Shown: positions 8,166-17,512, counted from the first letter of the stretch. The stretch is DNA of 31,670 nucleotides from VMCP01 sp965655465 (GCA_965655465.1 CBFHGY010000018.1:1-31670), one strand, 5' to 3'. Program-made: numbers and translations. Notes: a model not told the origin generated them from the sequence alone.

Positions 8166-10310
8166 ATGCTCAAACGCCTGTCTTTTATACTCATTTTTCT
8201 TACGATATTCTTAACCGCTGAGGCGCAAAAACGGGTGCAAAACGCCCTGGTTTTTGATGGGTTTGACGACATTGTTCGTTGTAAATCACAAAGTAGTACG
8301 GATTTTTCTAATTCGGCATTCAGTGCTGAAGCTTGGATAAAGCCTTCTATGTTTCAAAGTGAACCCAAATTAGGAACCATAGTAGCTCGTCACGATGAAC
8401 CTTCGAATAGAGGGTTTTCTCTAGCAGCGGGAGGGGATGGTCAAGTTTATTTTGGAGTGTTTGATGATTCTAGTGCGGAAATTACTACGGCTGCGAATAC
8501 AGTTAGTTTAACTACCTGGACTCATGTTGCAGCAACTTTTGATGGATATCTGTTGAAGGTCTATATAAATGGTATTTTAAAAGATTCACTTAGAGATTCT
8601 ACAGCGGTTGGAAAGCCGGGAAGTATTCCATTAACCATCGGTAACCAACATGCGATGAACCGACCCTGGTGGGGTGGGATCGATGAGGTACGTTTGTGGT
8701 CCAGAGCTTTGTCTGCAAATGAAATTTTGAATAATTACAGATTTTCGTATTGCGGCTTTTCATCTGATTTAAAGGCGTATTTTAAGTTTAATAAAGGTAG
8801 AGCAGGAAGTAAAAATTCAATTTATACGCGTATTCCCGATTGGTCTGGGTATAACAATGAAGGGACCTTGTATAATTTTAGTTTAGATGGGTTGCTTTCC
8901 AATTATGTGAATGGAATAATTCCCTTGCAAGATGAGATTTATACAGTGGATACGGTACATGCATGTGATCGTTATCCTGCACCATCCAGAACCAATACAT
9001 GGTTTCAATCGGGTACCTATATAGACACGGTATATTCTAAGCGCGGTTGCGATTCCGCCCTTAAAATTGTGCTTTTTATCAAGAATTCTTCTCGAGATAC
9101 CCTGTATATACGCAGCTGTGGGAACTATACCTTTCCAAGTGGTATACAAATAGGTACGCAATCGGGCATCTACACCGATATTATCCAGAATACAGCAGGA
9201 TGTGATTCCATCCTTACCATATTTTTGAAATTGGGTCCGGATTCTACTTTTTTAGATACTTCTGTTTGTCATTCCTTTATATTGCCTCATAGTAAACGTG
9301 TTTGTTTTAAATCAGGGGTGTATATGGATACCTTAAAAAACAGAATGGGTTGCGACAGTCTGTTGTTTTTTCGGGTGGAAATTAAACCCACTTCCGCAGT
9401 TGAAATACCTTTAAATATTTGCAAGTCGGTGCAATTACCGGGTAGCGGTAAATATGTTTATGAGCCAGGAAATTATGTGGATACGTTCATTAATGCCCGA
9501 GGTTGCGATAGCCTATTGCAATACAAGGTAAAATCTTTGGTAACGCGTTCTTATTTTCAAGATTATGCCTGCGGTTCTTACACCAGTGCTTCCGGAAAAT
9601 ACCATTGGCGTACTTCCGGTATTTGGTATGATACCGTTGCGAATTACCGCAATTGCGACAGCATTATAGAAGTTAAACTTGAGGTAAGTCCGATTACTGA
9701 TACCGTTTTATTTGTGCAGGCTTGCAGACGATATCGGGTACCTTCAAGAAGGTATTTTATTTATAATTCGGGTACCTATTTTGATACCATAATGAACAGT
9801 TTTGGTTGCGATAGTGTGATTCGAATAGAGGCCAATATTATAAAATTTGATAATACCCTGCGGGTTTCTGGGGATTCCTTATTTGCTGAATTTGGGCATA
9901 ACCAATACCAATGGTTGCGATGCGATTTGGATTTTCAGGTAGTAGATGGGGCAAATACACCCAAAATAAAAATCCCTGTTCCTGGAGATTATGCCGTGCG
10001 TATGGAACGAGACGGTTGTGCCGATACCAGCGAATGCATCAATGTCGTTCAAAACGGGGCTTCCGTTTTTCAAAATGTGCGCTTCAATGTCTATCCCAAC
10101 CCTAACGGTGGACGCGTATTTGTAGAAGGCGATAATTTAGATGCCAGCATTGTCGAAGTTCGAGATTTGAACGGAAGAATTATACAAGTGCTCAGTTTTA
10201 TGCAGGGTTATGAGGGTCCACAATATATAGACATCGCACAAAAGGGATGGTTTTACCTGGTATTGATTAAAGCCGATTACCGCGATGTAGTATCCATACT
10301 TGTAGAGTAA
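8166..10310 (+). CDS. T9SS-sorted LamG protein with six GCDS repeats
   Basis: A 714-residue protein with signal peptide MLKRLSFI...TAEAQ (1-21). A laminin-G/concanavalin A-like domain follows at ~22-210: ALVFDGFDD, FSAEAWIKPS, WTHVAATFDG, GGIDEVRLWSRAL, all signatures of LamG_3. Residues ~264-560 carry six tandem repeats of about 48-52 residues, each with a Cys near the start, a PSG-like turn, SGxYxDT and a closing GCDS or NCDS. The C-terminus is a T9SS type A sorting domain (FNVYPNPNGGRVF). Such proteins are exported and fixed to the surface; glycan or adhesive binding is inferred from LamG. It lies 8 bases after the C25-like gene and is probably co-transcribed with it. Confidence 0.85.
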   Translation: MLKRLSFILIFLTIFLTAEAQKRVQNALVFDGFDDIVRCKSQSSTDFSNSAFSAEAWIKPSMFQSEPKLGTIVARHDEPSNRGFSLAAGGDGQVYFGVFDDSSAEITTAANTVSLTTWTHVAATFDGYLLKVYINGILKDSLRDSTAVGKPGSIPLTIGNQHAMNRPWWGGIDEVRLWSRALSANEILNNYRFSYCGFSSDLKAYFKFNKGRAGSKNSIYTRIPDWSGYNNEGTLYNFSLDGLLSNYVNGIIPLQDEIYTVDTVHACDRYPAPSRTNTWFQSGTYIDTVYSKRGCDSALKIVLFIKNSSRDTLYIRSCGNYTFPSGIQIGTQSGIYTDIIQNTAGCDSILTIFLKLGPDSTFLDTSVCHSFILPHSKRVCFKSGVYMDTLKNRMGCDSLLFFRVEIKPTSAVEIPLNICKSVQLPGSGKYVYEPGNYVDTFINARGCDSLLQYKVKSLVTRSYFQDYACGSYTSASGKYHWRTSGIWYDTVANYRNCDSIIEVKLEVSPITDTVLFVQACRRYRVPSRRYFIYNSGTYFDTIMNSFGCDSVIRIEANIIKFDNTLRVSGDSLFAEFGHNQYQWLRCDLDFQVVDGANTPKIKIPVPGDYAVRMERDGCADTSECINVVQNGASVFQNVRFNVYPNPNGGRVFVEGDNLDASIVEVRDLNGRIIQVLSFMQGYEGPQYIDIAQKGWFYLVLIKADYRDVVSILVE
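8955..9840 (+). repeat. Six tandem ~50-residue Cys repeats (protein level)
   Basis: Each unit follows the pattern C-x(5-7)-P/S ... SGxYxDT ... GCDS. The second Cys always sits about 27-30 residues after the first, so each unit could hold one disulfide. DNA identity between units is low, pointing to old duplications rather than a recent expansion. Limits are approximate. Confidence 0.8.
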
Positions 10311-10414
10311 GCTTTTTTTATGCATAATGGGTGATTTTTGAATCCATGTGATTTGAAATTTGTTTTATAAAGAGCATACTTTTCAGTTATTTACGTCATA
10401 TTTTGCTTTTTGTG

Positions 10415-10424
10415 TTTTGTACAA
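10415..10424 (+). promoter_or_regulatory. Promoter-like TTTTGTACAA upstream of susC
   Basis: This lies in the 165-base gap before the PUL and resembles the TTT(C)GTACAA sequence seen upstream of the genes at 17566 and 22631. A -33 TTG at the right distance is not visible. No regulator gene and no clear operator is seen in this gap. Confidence 0.25.
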
Positions 10425-10475
10425 TAAATAAATTTTCTTATTGTTGAAGTTACAAAAAGACCAAACTAATTTAAT

Positions 10476-13379
10476 ATGCATAGATATTACTCGGTAACAA
10501 ACGCCCTGAAATCTGGATTCTTTGTTATTTGCGCAATGGCTTCCTTAGAAGTTGAGGCTCAAATTTCCGATACCGCAGACAAAATCGACGAAGTCGTTGT
10601 TGTCGGTTACGGTACGGCAAAGAAGAAAGAATTTACTGGGGCAAACTCCGCCATTAAAGGGGAGAAGTTGGAGAAGTTGAACATTCCCAGAATGGATCAG
10701 GCTCTACAAGGACAAATGTCTGGGGTAACCATCTCTACCAATTCGGGTTCTCCGGGTGGTTCTTCTAGCATTCGTATCCGCGGACTTTCTACTTTCGGGG
10801 ATAACGATCCTCTTATTTTAGTAGATGGTGTGGTTTATGATTCCGAAGGTTTGAACGCCCTAAATCCCAGTGACATCGCTTCTATTAACGTTTTAAAAGA
10901 TGCTACAGCGGGTATATACGGGGTGCGCGCAGCAAACGGAGTAATCATCGTTGAAACTAAGAAGGGGAAGCGCAATATGGCTCCCCGTTTTGAGTTTTCT
11001 GGATATGAAGGATTTCAACAAACGGCTAACCGTTTAGACTTACTTAACGCAACCGAATACGCCGTATTGAAAAATGAAATGTTTGCCAATGGGGGTGATC
11101 CCTTGCCATTTAAAAATACGCAATTAGGAATCGGTACCAATTGGCAAGATTCAGTATTCCAAACAGCACCTATCCGCAATTATAATTTATCGGTTCAAGG
11201 GGGTACAGATCTCTCTACCTATTCTATTGGGGGAAGTTATTTCCGTCAAGAAGGTATAGTAGGTGGGCCTAAAGCGTCTTTTGAACGTTTGAATGGAAGG
11301 GTGAATTTCCAAACTAAAATGACGGATAAATTGCGTTTTAATAGTGTGTTGTTATATACCCATGAAAAACGAAGTGGACTTCCTGAAAACGGAATCGGTT
11401 CTGTGCTTTACAATACGGTGAATGCATTTCCCACAGATCCCATAAGAGATGAAAACGGGAAGTTTACGTATTTGGAGGAAGTAGCAGATATTATCAATCC
11501 ATTAGCACAAATTCAAAACACGTACAATTGGGCAGTCGTGAATAAGTTTGTGGGTAAGGAAGAATTGGAATACGATATTTTACCTGAATTGACTTTTACC
11601 AATCGTTTGAATTATAATCTGGCTTTGGTAGATAACAAATCATTCTCTCCATTAGTTTGGTTTGGACCTGGAAAGGCACAAAATACGGCGTTAAACGAAC
11701 AATTAGATCCTACGGAAATAGAAATCGCACCGGATGTCCTTATTGAACGTGGCGCTAGTGTATACGAAGGCCGCTACACATATACAGATCTGAATTTCGA
11801 GAGCTTCTTGAATTACAATAAGGAAATTGCACCCAAGCAAACTTTAAAAGCTACTTTAGGTACCTCTATTTTTAGTCGCAATGGAAGCGGATTAGACGGT
11901 ACCGCCTATAATATTCCGAATAATTCATTGGAATATGCAGATATTTCTGCCAATTTGGCACCGGGTGGTTATTTGAATCAAGTAAATTCATTCCAATTTC
12001 AAGAGCGTTTGCTATCGGCATTCCTCAGAACAGAATATAACTATCATGAAAAGTATATCGTATCAGGAATTTTACGTCGCGATGGTTCTTCTAAATTTGG
12101 ACCGAACAGTCGCTACGGTTGGTTCCCAACAATTTCAGGATCTTGGGTGATTTCTGAGGAAGATTTTTACGACTTACGGAAAATTCCCTTATTGAAATTA
12201 CGTGCCAGTTATGGAGTTAGTGGAAACGATCAAATCGCGAATTTTGCATATCGCGGTTTGCTCAATGGGGAAGGGGTATATGTATTTAACGATATCATCA
12301 CACAAGGTGTAGCAATTGGTCGTGCGGCAAATCCTGATTTGAAATGGGAAACTACGCGTCAATTGAATATTGGTCTTGACGCTTCTATAGGTCGCGATTT
12401 AGATGTTACGGTAAACTATTTCATTAAAAATACCAACGATCTGTTATTTCAACCCCAAGTTTCTGCCTTACTCGGAACCTACGGGCCTGGAAGTTACCCA
12501 CCAATTATCAATGCAGGAAATGTGCATAACCAAGGGGTGGAGTTAGAGCTTGGATATACGCATACCTTGCGCAATAAAATGCGTTTAGGGGCAAATTTCA
12601 ATGCTACGTATTTGCATAATGAAGTTACGGCAACGCCAGAAGGCGTTGATTTTATACCGGGTGTTGGTTTTGGAGTAGGAGGAAACGTAGCTACCCGATT
12701 CCAAACCGGATATGCAATTGGATATTTTCATGGATATGAAGTAAAAGGCGTTTATCAAACACAGGCGGAAATTGACAATGCAAGCGTTAAACAGGAGGGT
12801 GCAAAACCTGGAGATTTTATTTATGTAGATCAAAATGGGGATGGCAAAATCAGCTTTAGTGATGATACGGATAAAACCGAATTGGGATCTGCCATTCCTG
12901 ATTTTACTTTTGGATTGGCATTGAATGCAGCTTGGAAGGGATTTGATATTTCTGCTAATTTTTATGCAGCGGTAGGTCAAGAAATTATCCGTAATTATGA
13001 ACGCCAGCAACCTTATGCAAATCAAATGGCTTATGCTATAAACCGTTGGTCGGGTCCAAACACTACCAATGAACAAGCGCGTTTAACCACAGATTTAACC
13101 CGCAACAATGTATTTTCTTCCTTTTATGTGGAAGACGGATCGTTCTTGCGTTTGCGTAATTTACAATTGGGTTATACCGCGAGCCCTCGTTGGATTACCC
13201 AGCGTGGTGTGCGCAGCGTTCGATTCTATGTAGCTGCCAATAATTTGTTTACACTTACCCGTTATATGGGCTTTGATCCCGATATTGGTTCTGCAGGTGG
13301 AACCCTTGGTGCAGGTGTAGATTATGGATTTTATCCGCAAGCTCGTAATATTATGTTTGGCTTCAATTTTAATTTTTAA
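10476..13379 (+). CDS. susC: SusC/RagA TonB-dependent transporter
   Basis: A 967-residue outer-membrane beta-barrel transporter that imports oligosaccharides with its SusD partner. Residues 1-29 form a signal peptide (cleavage near VEAQ). DEVVVVGYG at 38-46 is the TonB-box-like motif of SusC proteins. The plug follows (~50-165) with SIRIRG, DPLILVDGVV and LKDATAGIYGVRAANGVII. The barrel runs to the C-terminal NIMFGFNFNF, ending in an aromatic residue. The segment DQNGDGKISFSDD is the usual SusC turn. The carboxypeptidase-regulatory-like domain that normally precedes the TonB box is absent: mature residue 1 is only ~9 residues before it. The stop codon overlaps the susD start (TAATG). Confidence 0.96.
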   Translation: MHRYYSVTNALKSGFFVICAMASLEVEAQISDTADKIDEVVVVGYGTAKKKEFTGANSAIKGEKLEKLNIPRMDQALQGQMSGVTISTNSGSPGGSSSIRIRGLSTFGDNDPLILVDGVVYDSEGLNALNPSDIASINVLKDATAGIYGVRAANGVIIVETKKGKRNMAPRFEFSGYEGFQQTANRLDLLNATEYAVLKNEMFANGGDPLPFKNTQLGIGTNWQDSVFQTAPIRNYNLSVQGGTDLSTYSIGGSYFRQEGIVGGPKASFERLNGRVNFQTKMTDKLRFNSVLLYTHEKRSGLPENGIGSVLYNTVNAFPTDPIRDENGKFTYLEEVADIINPLAQIQNTYNWAVVNKFVGKEELEYDILPELTFTNRLNYNLALVDNKSFSPLVWFGPGKAQNTALNEQLDPTEIEIAPDVLIERGASVYEGRYTYTDLNFESFLNYNKEIAPKQTLKATLGTSIFSRNGSGLDGTAYNIPNNSLEYADISANLAPGGYLNQVNSFQFQERLLSAFLRTEYNYHEKYIVSGILRRDGSSKFGPNSRYGWFPTISGSWVISEEDFYDLRKIPLLKLRASYGVSGNDQIANFAYRGLLNGEGVYVFNDIITQGVAIGRAANPDLKWETTRQLNIGLDASIGRDLDVTVNYFIKNTNDLLFQPQVSALLGTYGPGSYPPIINAGNVHNQGVELELGYTHTLRNKMRLGANFNATYLHNEVTATPEGVDFIPGVGFGVGGNVATRFQTGYAIGYFHGYEVKGVYQTQAEIDNASVKQEGAKPGDFIYVDQNGDGKISFSDDTDKTELGSAIPDFTFGLALNAAWKGFDISANFYAAVGQEIIRNYERQQPYANQMAYAINRWSGPNTTNEQARLTTDLTRNNVFSSFYVEDGSFLRLRNLQLGYTASPRWITQRGVRSVRFYVAANNLFTLTRYMGFDPDIGSAGGTLGAGVDYGFYPQARNIMFGFNFNF

Positions 13380-14875
13380 TGATGAAAAAGTATTCTTTTA
13401 TGAAACGGAGCATGATTGCAGTCCTCATTGGAGTAACGGCGATCGCGCAATCGGGATGTGATAAATTTTTAGATATCGATCCTTTATATACCCAAGACTC
13501 GGAAAACTACTTCCAAACACCCGTAGATTACGAACGTGCATTAACGGGGGCTTATGATTTATTGCAAGGTTCTTTTATGTCCCTTTGGATTGGAGAAATT
13601 GCTTCAGATAATTCTATTGCCGGTGGCGAAAGTGTAACCGATACTGAGGGTTTGCATGAAATTGATGATATGTCACACGACGCGGTGAATAATGAATTGC
13701 GTTCGGTGTTCCAATGGAATTATGCAGGTATTTCCCGTGCCAATTACATCCTAGAATTCAAAGACAATATCGACTTTGAGGGGAAAGATCAAATAATTGC
13801 TCAAGCGCGTTTTTTGCGTGCCTATTATTATTCTGAATTGGTTAAGTTCTTCGGAGATGTGCCCTTGATCGTTGACAAACGTTTAGGTGCCAAAGAAGTA
13901 CAAAGTATTGCGCGTACTCCTAAATCTGAAGTATACGCTCAAATTGAAGCTGATTTACAATACGCAGCAGATAATTTACCTTGGGTCGCTACTCAAAAAG
14001 GACGGGCAAGCAAAGGCGCCGCTTTGGCACTCTTGGGTAAGGTTCAATTATATCAGAATAAATTCGACGCGTCTGCTGCAACGTTTAAAACGGTTATCGA
14101 AGAAGGGCCCTATGCCTTGATTTCCGATTATACAAAACTATTTACGGTTGCAAATGAAGGTCATTCTGAAACTGTTTTTGATGTGGAATATACAGGAGCA
14201 GAAGGGGGTAGCTACGAGTGTTTAATCTGCTTGGAAGGTAATGCGGCTCCAGGATTTCAGGGTATTCGCCAATATAATGGACCTACTTATGGAGATGGAA
14301 ATAGTTACAATTTACCCACTCAAAATTTATATGATTTTTTCGATGCAGCAGATCCACGCAGAGACGCAAGTATTTTAGATTTGGATGCATTTATTGCAAA
14401 GCAGCCTAATTCTGCCAATATAAAATATGCAAAAGGCGCCGGAGGTCATACCGGTTTTTACAATAATAAATACATCAAAAAGCAAGGAGAAATAGGATTG
14501 CCAGATAACGATTTAACAAGTCCGGTTAATTACAAAGTAATTCGCTATGCCGATGTATTGTTAATGGCTGCAGAGGCAAATGCGCGTGCCAACGCCGCAA
14601 ATGAAACGAATGCGCGAACCTACCTTAATCAAGTTCGTAAGCGTGTGGGTATGGCTGATATAAACTCTTCTGGTACTCAATTGTTAGAAGATATATGGAA
14701 CGAACGCCGATTAGAACTTTCGGGTGAAGGATATCGCTTTTTCGACCTAGTACGTACAGGTAAAGCAGCAACTTCAATTGAAGGATTTGTAAGCGGTAAA
14801 CACGAATTATTTCCAATTCCGCAAGTTGAAATAGACTTAGCGGGTGGAAAATGGAATCAAAATGCAAACTATTAA
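13379..14875 (+). CDS. susD: SusD/RagB surface glycan-binding lipoprotein
   Basis: A 498-residue lipoprotein forming the lid on SusC. The N-terminus is basic and hydrophobic and ends in a lipobox (QSGC, Cys27). The family signatures are present: FLDIDPLYTQDSENYFQ after the Cys, the TPR-like FLRAYYYSELVKFFGDVPLI, ALALLGKVQLY, VIRYADVLLMAAEANAR, and the C-terminal NERRLELSGEGYRFFDLVRTG. The start ATG shares its A with the susC stop (TAATG), so translation is probably coupled. The glycan bound cannot be read directly, but the downstream GH16 points to a beta-1,3-glucan or a related polymer. Confidence 0.96.
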   Translation: MMKKYSFMKRSMIAVLIGVTAIAQSGCDKFLDIDPLYTQDSENYFQTPVDYERALTGAYDLLQGSFMSLWIGEIASDNSIAGGESVTDTEGLHEIDDMSHDAVNNELRSVFQWNYAGISRANYILEFKDNIDFEGKDQIIAQARFLRAYYYSELVKFFGDVPLIVDKRLGAKEVQSIARTPKSEVYAQIEADLQYAADNLPWVATQKGRASKGAALALLGKVQLYQNKFDASAATFKTVIEEGPYALISDYTKLFTVANEGHSETVFDVEYTGAEGGSYECLICLEGNAAPGFQGIRQYNGPTYGDGNSYNLPTQNLYDFFDAADPRRDASILDLDAFIAKQPNSANIKYAKGAGGHTGFYNNKYIKKQGEIGLPDNDLTSPVNYKVIRYADVLLMAAEANARANAANETNARTYLNQVRKRVGMADINSSGTQLLEDIWNERRLELSGEGYRFFDLVRTGKAATSIEGFVSGKHELFPIPQVEIDLAGGKWNQNANY

Positions 14876-14890
14876 ACTAACCGAATAAAA

Positions 14891-16228
14891 ATGAAACTTA
14901 ATTATTTGTTTACATTAGCAGCAGCTGGAATGATGTTCCTGAGCAGTTGCGAAAAAGAGGAACCGCCAACCTTAGGGTCGGGTCCAACTGAAGCGGATGT
15001 AGCGTTTACATTTGCACCTACCGCAGAAAATGCAAATATTATTGAATTCACTGCACCAAACGCGAGCCTAGTGGCTAAATGGGATTTCGGTAACGGAACC
15101 AATGGTGAAGGAACTGTAGCTCGCGGTACCTATCCCCTAAAAGGTACTTATACCGTGACCCTTACCGTTTTCAATTCTGGGGGAAGTCGCTCTGCATCAA
15201 AGGAAGTAGTTATCGATAACGACGATCCTTCATTGCTGAGCAATCCTTTATTTACCTTATTAACTGGTGGTTCTGCGGGTAAAGGATTTAAAACATGGGT
15301 TATTGATTCTACCCGTGCGGCACACATGGGTGTAGGTCCAAACCCTTCAAGTGCTTTAGGAGATGTTCCAGAATATTGGGCTGCTGGCGCCTTAGACAAG
15401 TCAGGTACTGGTCTGTATTCAGATCAATATAAATTTACCTTAGATGCTTTCAAGTTTGATCACATAACCAATGGAATTGTTTATATCGATAACGAGCAAG
15501 CTGCAAATTTTCCTGAATCTTATGAAAATAAAGGGGACTTTGATGCGCCTTATGCAGATCAATCCGGAAGTTGGTCCATCGTAGAAGGTGCAGATACTGT
15601 TTTGAAAATAAATGGTAACGGTTTCTTAGGATTCTTTACAGGTGTTAGGGAATACAAAGTAGTTCGAATTAGCGAAAACGAATTAACCTTGCGTTATTTA
15701 GATGCATCTAACCCCGAATTAGCATGGTATATTCGTTTGGTTCCAGACGATTTCCCAGTTGACGGCGGTGGCGGCGGTACCACCGATAGTTATGCGTTGC
15801 CTATAGATTTCGAATCTGTAGATCCTAAATTTGAAGTTTTTGGTGGCAGCTCCTACGCAATTGTAGATAATGCGAATAAAGGAGGTATCAATACCAGTAA
15901 TCGTGTTTTAGAAACTACTCATGGAAATGAAACATGGGCAGGTATTTATGTGAATATTGATAAAAAATTGGACTTTGCAAGCAAAACTAAAATTGCATTC
16001 AAGGTGTATGCTCCAGCAACCGGAACCGTGCGTGTGAAATTAGAAAATAGTGCAAAAACCAGCGAATTTGCCGAAGTGGATGTACAAGTTACCGCCGCCA
16101 ATGAGTGGGTTGAACTTGAAGCTGATTTTACCGGTTCACCGGCTAGCTACGACCGCATTGCATTGTTCCCAGGTTGGGATACTACTACTCCAGATACCTA
16201 TTTTATTGACGATATCAGTCAGAAATAA
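14891..16228 (+). CDS. PKD-domain surface glycan-binding lipoprotein (SusE position)
   Basis: A 445-residue lipoprotein with lipobox LSSC (Cys20) followed by acidic residues (EKEE) that fit a surface export signal. Residues ~37-110 form a PKD domain (VAKWDFGNGTNGEG, then GTYTVTLTVFNSGG). Residues ~115-288 form a middle domain of the type found in SusE-position proteins (KTWVIDSTRAAHMGVGPN, YWAAGALDKSGTGLY). A Gly5 linker at 292-296 leads to a C-terminal beta-sandwich (~300-445) resembling a carbohydrate-binding module, ending FPGWDTTTPDTYFIDDI. The likely role is holding polysaccharide at the cell surface for the GH16 and SusCD. It lies 15 bases after susD in the same operon, and an intrinsic terminator follows it. 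Confidence 0.88.
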   Translation: MKLNYLFTLAAAGMMFLSSCEKEEPPTLGSGPTEADVAFTFAPTAENANIIEFTAPNASLVAKWDFGNGTNGEGTVARGTYPLKGTYTVTLTVFNSGGSRSASKEVVIDNDDPSLLSNPLFTLLTGGSAGKGFKTWVIDSTRAAHMGVGPNPSSALGDVPEYWAAGALDKSGTGLYSDQYKFTLDAFKFDHITNGIVYIDNEQAANFPESYENKGDFDAPYADQSGSWSIVEGADTVLKINGNGFLGFFTGVREYKVVRISENELTLRYLDASNPELAWYIRLVPDDFPVDGGGGGTTDSYALPIDFESVDPKFEVFGGSSYAIVDNANKGGINTSNRVLETTHGNETWAGIYVNIDKKLDFASKTKIAFKVYAPATGTVRVKLENSAKTSEFAEVDVQVTAANEWVELEADFTGSPASYDRIALFPGWDTTTPDTYFIDDISQK

Positions 16229-16241
16229 TTGAATAACCTTT

Positions 16242-16294
16242 AAACCACTTTACATCGTATATGAATATGTTATACCTTGTAAAGTGGTTTTTTA
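16242..16294 (+). terminator. Strong intrinsic terminator between the SusE-position gene and GH16
   Basis: AAACCACTTTACA (16242-16254) pairs perfectly with TGTAAAGTGGTTT (16278-16290), a 13-bp stem. A second short stem (GTATA/TATAC) lies inside the 23-base loop, and a T-run follows. The hairpin ends only 10 bases before the GH16 start codon, so it should limit read-through into that gene or mask its initiation region. Confidence 0.85.
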
Positions 16295-16300
16295 TTAAAT

Positions 16301-17422
16301 ATGAAACAGAAAACTTGGCTCACCGGCGCCCTATTTTTATGGGCAAGCGTTTTATTCACAGCTGCGGCTTGTGAAGATAAACCCGTTCAAAATGATGTGT
16401 TATTACCTTCGAATTTGGTAACTACGCTATCTCTTTCAAATACACAAAAAGGAAGGGTTACCGCTACAATAAAAGCCGATAACGCCAATTTTTATAGCAT
16501 ACTTTTCGAAACTCCCAACGGATTTGTGAGTCCCGATATGAATGGCAATACTGCGGTATTTACCTACCAAGATACGGGCTGGTTTTCCGTTAAATTTAGA
16601 GCACATGTAAGTGCGGCATCTTACAGCGAGAAAATAGATTCCATTTACATCCAATTTGGCGTGGTAGGACTCGAAAACGGATATTTTACGCCTGAAAATT
16701 ATGCTGGCTATAATTTGGCATGGGCCGATGAGTTTAATGGAAATTCTCTGGATTTGAGTAGCTGGTCCTATGAGGTTGGTAGAGGTGAATGGGGATGGGG
16801 CAATAACGAATTGCAATATTATCATGAAGGCGAGAAAAATGCCGTTGTAAAAGACGGTAAATTGACCATTTCAGCTAAGGAGGAATCTGCGGGAGATGCC
16901 AATTACACTTCTGCGCGATTAGTTACCAAAGGAAAACGTGAGTTCCAATTTGGACGTATCGATATTCGCGCTAGGTTGCCGAAAGGACAAGGTTTATGGC
17001 CTGCTTTATGGATGTTGGGTAGTAATATCAATCAGGTTAGTTGGCCCGCATGCGGAGAAATTGATATTATGGAGTTAGTGGGACACAAGCCAAACGAAGT
17101 GCTTGGTACCGCTCATTGGGGCAATACTGCGCCTAGTACGTTTAATAGTAAAAAATACCGACTTCCCGCTGGCGATTTTAGCGATTCATTCAATGTATTC
17201 TCCCTGATTTGGGAAGAAAATAAAATGGAATGGTACGTAAATGATGTGAAATACCAAACTATTACACCGGTAAATACGGGGAGTATCTATCCATTCAACA
17301 ATCCATTTTTCTTTATTTTTAATGTTGCGGTAGGTGGAAATTTGCCAGGAAGTCCGGATGCAAGTACTCGATTTCCTCAAACGATGGAAGTCGATTACAT
17401 TCGTGTTTTCCAAAAAAACTAA
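16301..17422 (+). CDS. GH16 family endo-beta-glucanase lipoprotein (laminarinase-like)
   Basis: A 373-residue lipoprotein (lipobox TAAAC, Cys24, then Glu-Asp). Residues ~35-120 form a PKD/Ig-like beta domain. The GH16 catalytic jelly roll covers ~135-373: YNLAWADEFNG, NNELQYYHE, ARLVTKGKREFQFGRIDIRARLP, GLWPALWMLG and the active site GEIDIMELVG. The nucleophile is E253, the helper D255 and the acid/base E258, all intact. The ExDxxE form with Met and the NNELQYY segment favour the laminarinase (beta-1,3-glucanase) branch over agarases or carrageenases. It should cleave glucan at the cell surface and feed SusCD. It sits directly after a terminator hairpin, so its expression may be uncoupled from the upstream genes. 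Confidence 0.93.
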   Translation: MKQKTWLTGALFLWASVLFTAAACEDKPVQNDVLLPSNLVTTLSLSNTQKGRVTATIKADNANFYSILFETPNGFVSPDMNGNTAVFTYQDTGWFSVKFRAHVSAASYSEKIDSIYIQFGVVGLENGYFTPENYAGYNLAWADEFNGNSLDLSSWSYEVGRGEWGWGNNELQYYHEGEKNAVVKDGKLTISAKEESAGDANYTSARLVTKGKREFQFGRIDIRARLPKGQGLWPALWMLGSNINQVSWPACGEIDIMELVGHKPNEVLGTAHWGNTAPSTFNSKKYRLPAGDFSDSFNVFSLIWEENKMEWYVNDVKYQTITPVNTGSIYPFNNPFFFIFNVAVGGNLPGSPDASTRFPQTMEVDYIRVFQKN

Positions 17423-17474
17423 ATCACGTTTCAATGGTGCCTACAACCTATAGCGCCCAATAATACCGTGTTTT

Positions 17475-17512
17475 TTGGCGTTTTTCAGTAAATTGTTACA
17501 ATTTCGTACAAC
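17475..17512 (+). promoter_or_regulatory. Promoter-like TTG-N21-CAATTTCG before the beta-rich T9SS gene
   Basis: TTG at 17475-17477 lies 21 bases before CAATTTCG (17499-17506), a variant of the -33/-7 Bacteroidota promoter. The 13 bases AATTTCGTACAAC (17500-17512) recur exactly on the minus strand upstream of the gene starting at 22631. Confidence 0.35.

Noticed and set aside
8955..9840. Possible CRISPR or DNA-level tandem array
   Set aside because: Repetition is at protein level with about 150-base units of low DNA identity; no short identical repeats or spacers.
12585..13076. 163-codon open frame on the minus strand
   Set aside because: Lies wholly inside susC and has no family features; Ile/Ser/Cys-rich composition fits an antisense shadow.
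16436..16825. 129-codon open frame on the minus strand
   Set aside because: Antisense to the GH16 gene, without signal or motif.
17431..17486. GCGCC...GGCG hairpin before a T-run after the GH16 gene
   Set aside because: The stem is only 4-5 bp with a loop of about 18 bases; too weak to call a terminator.
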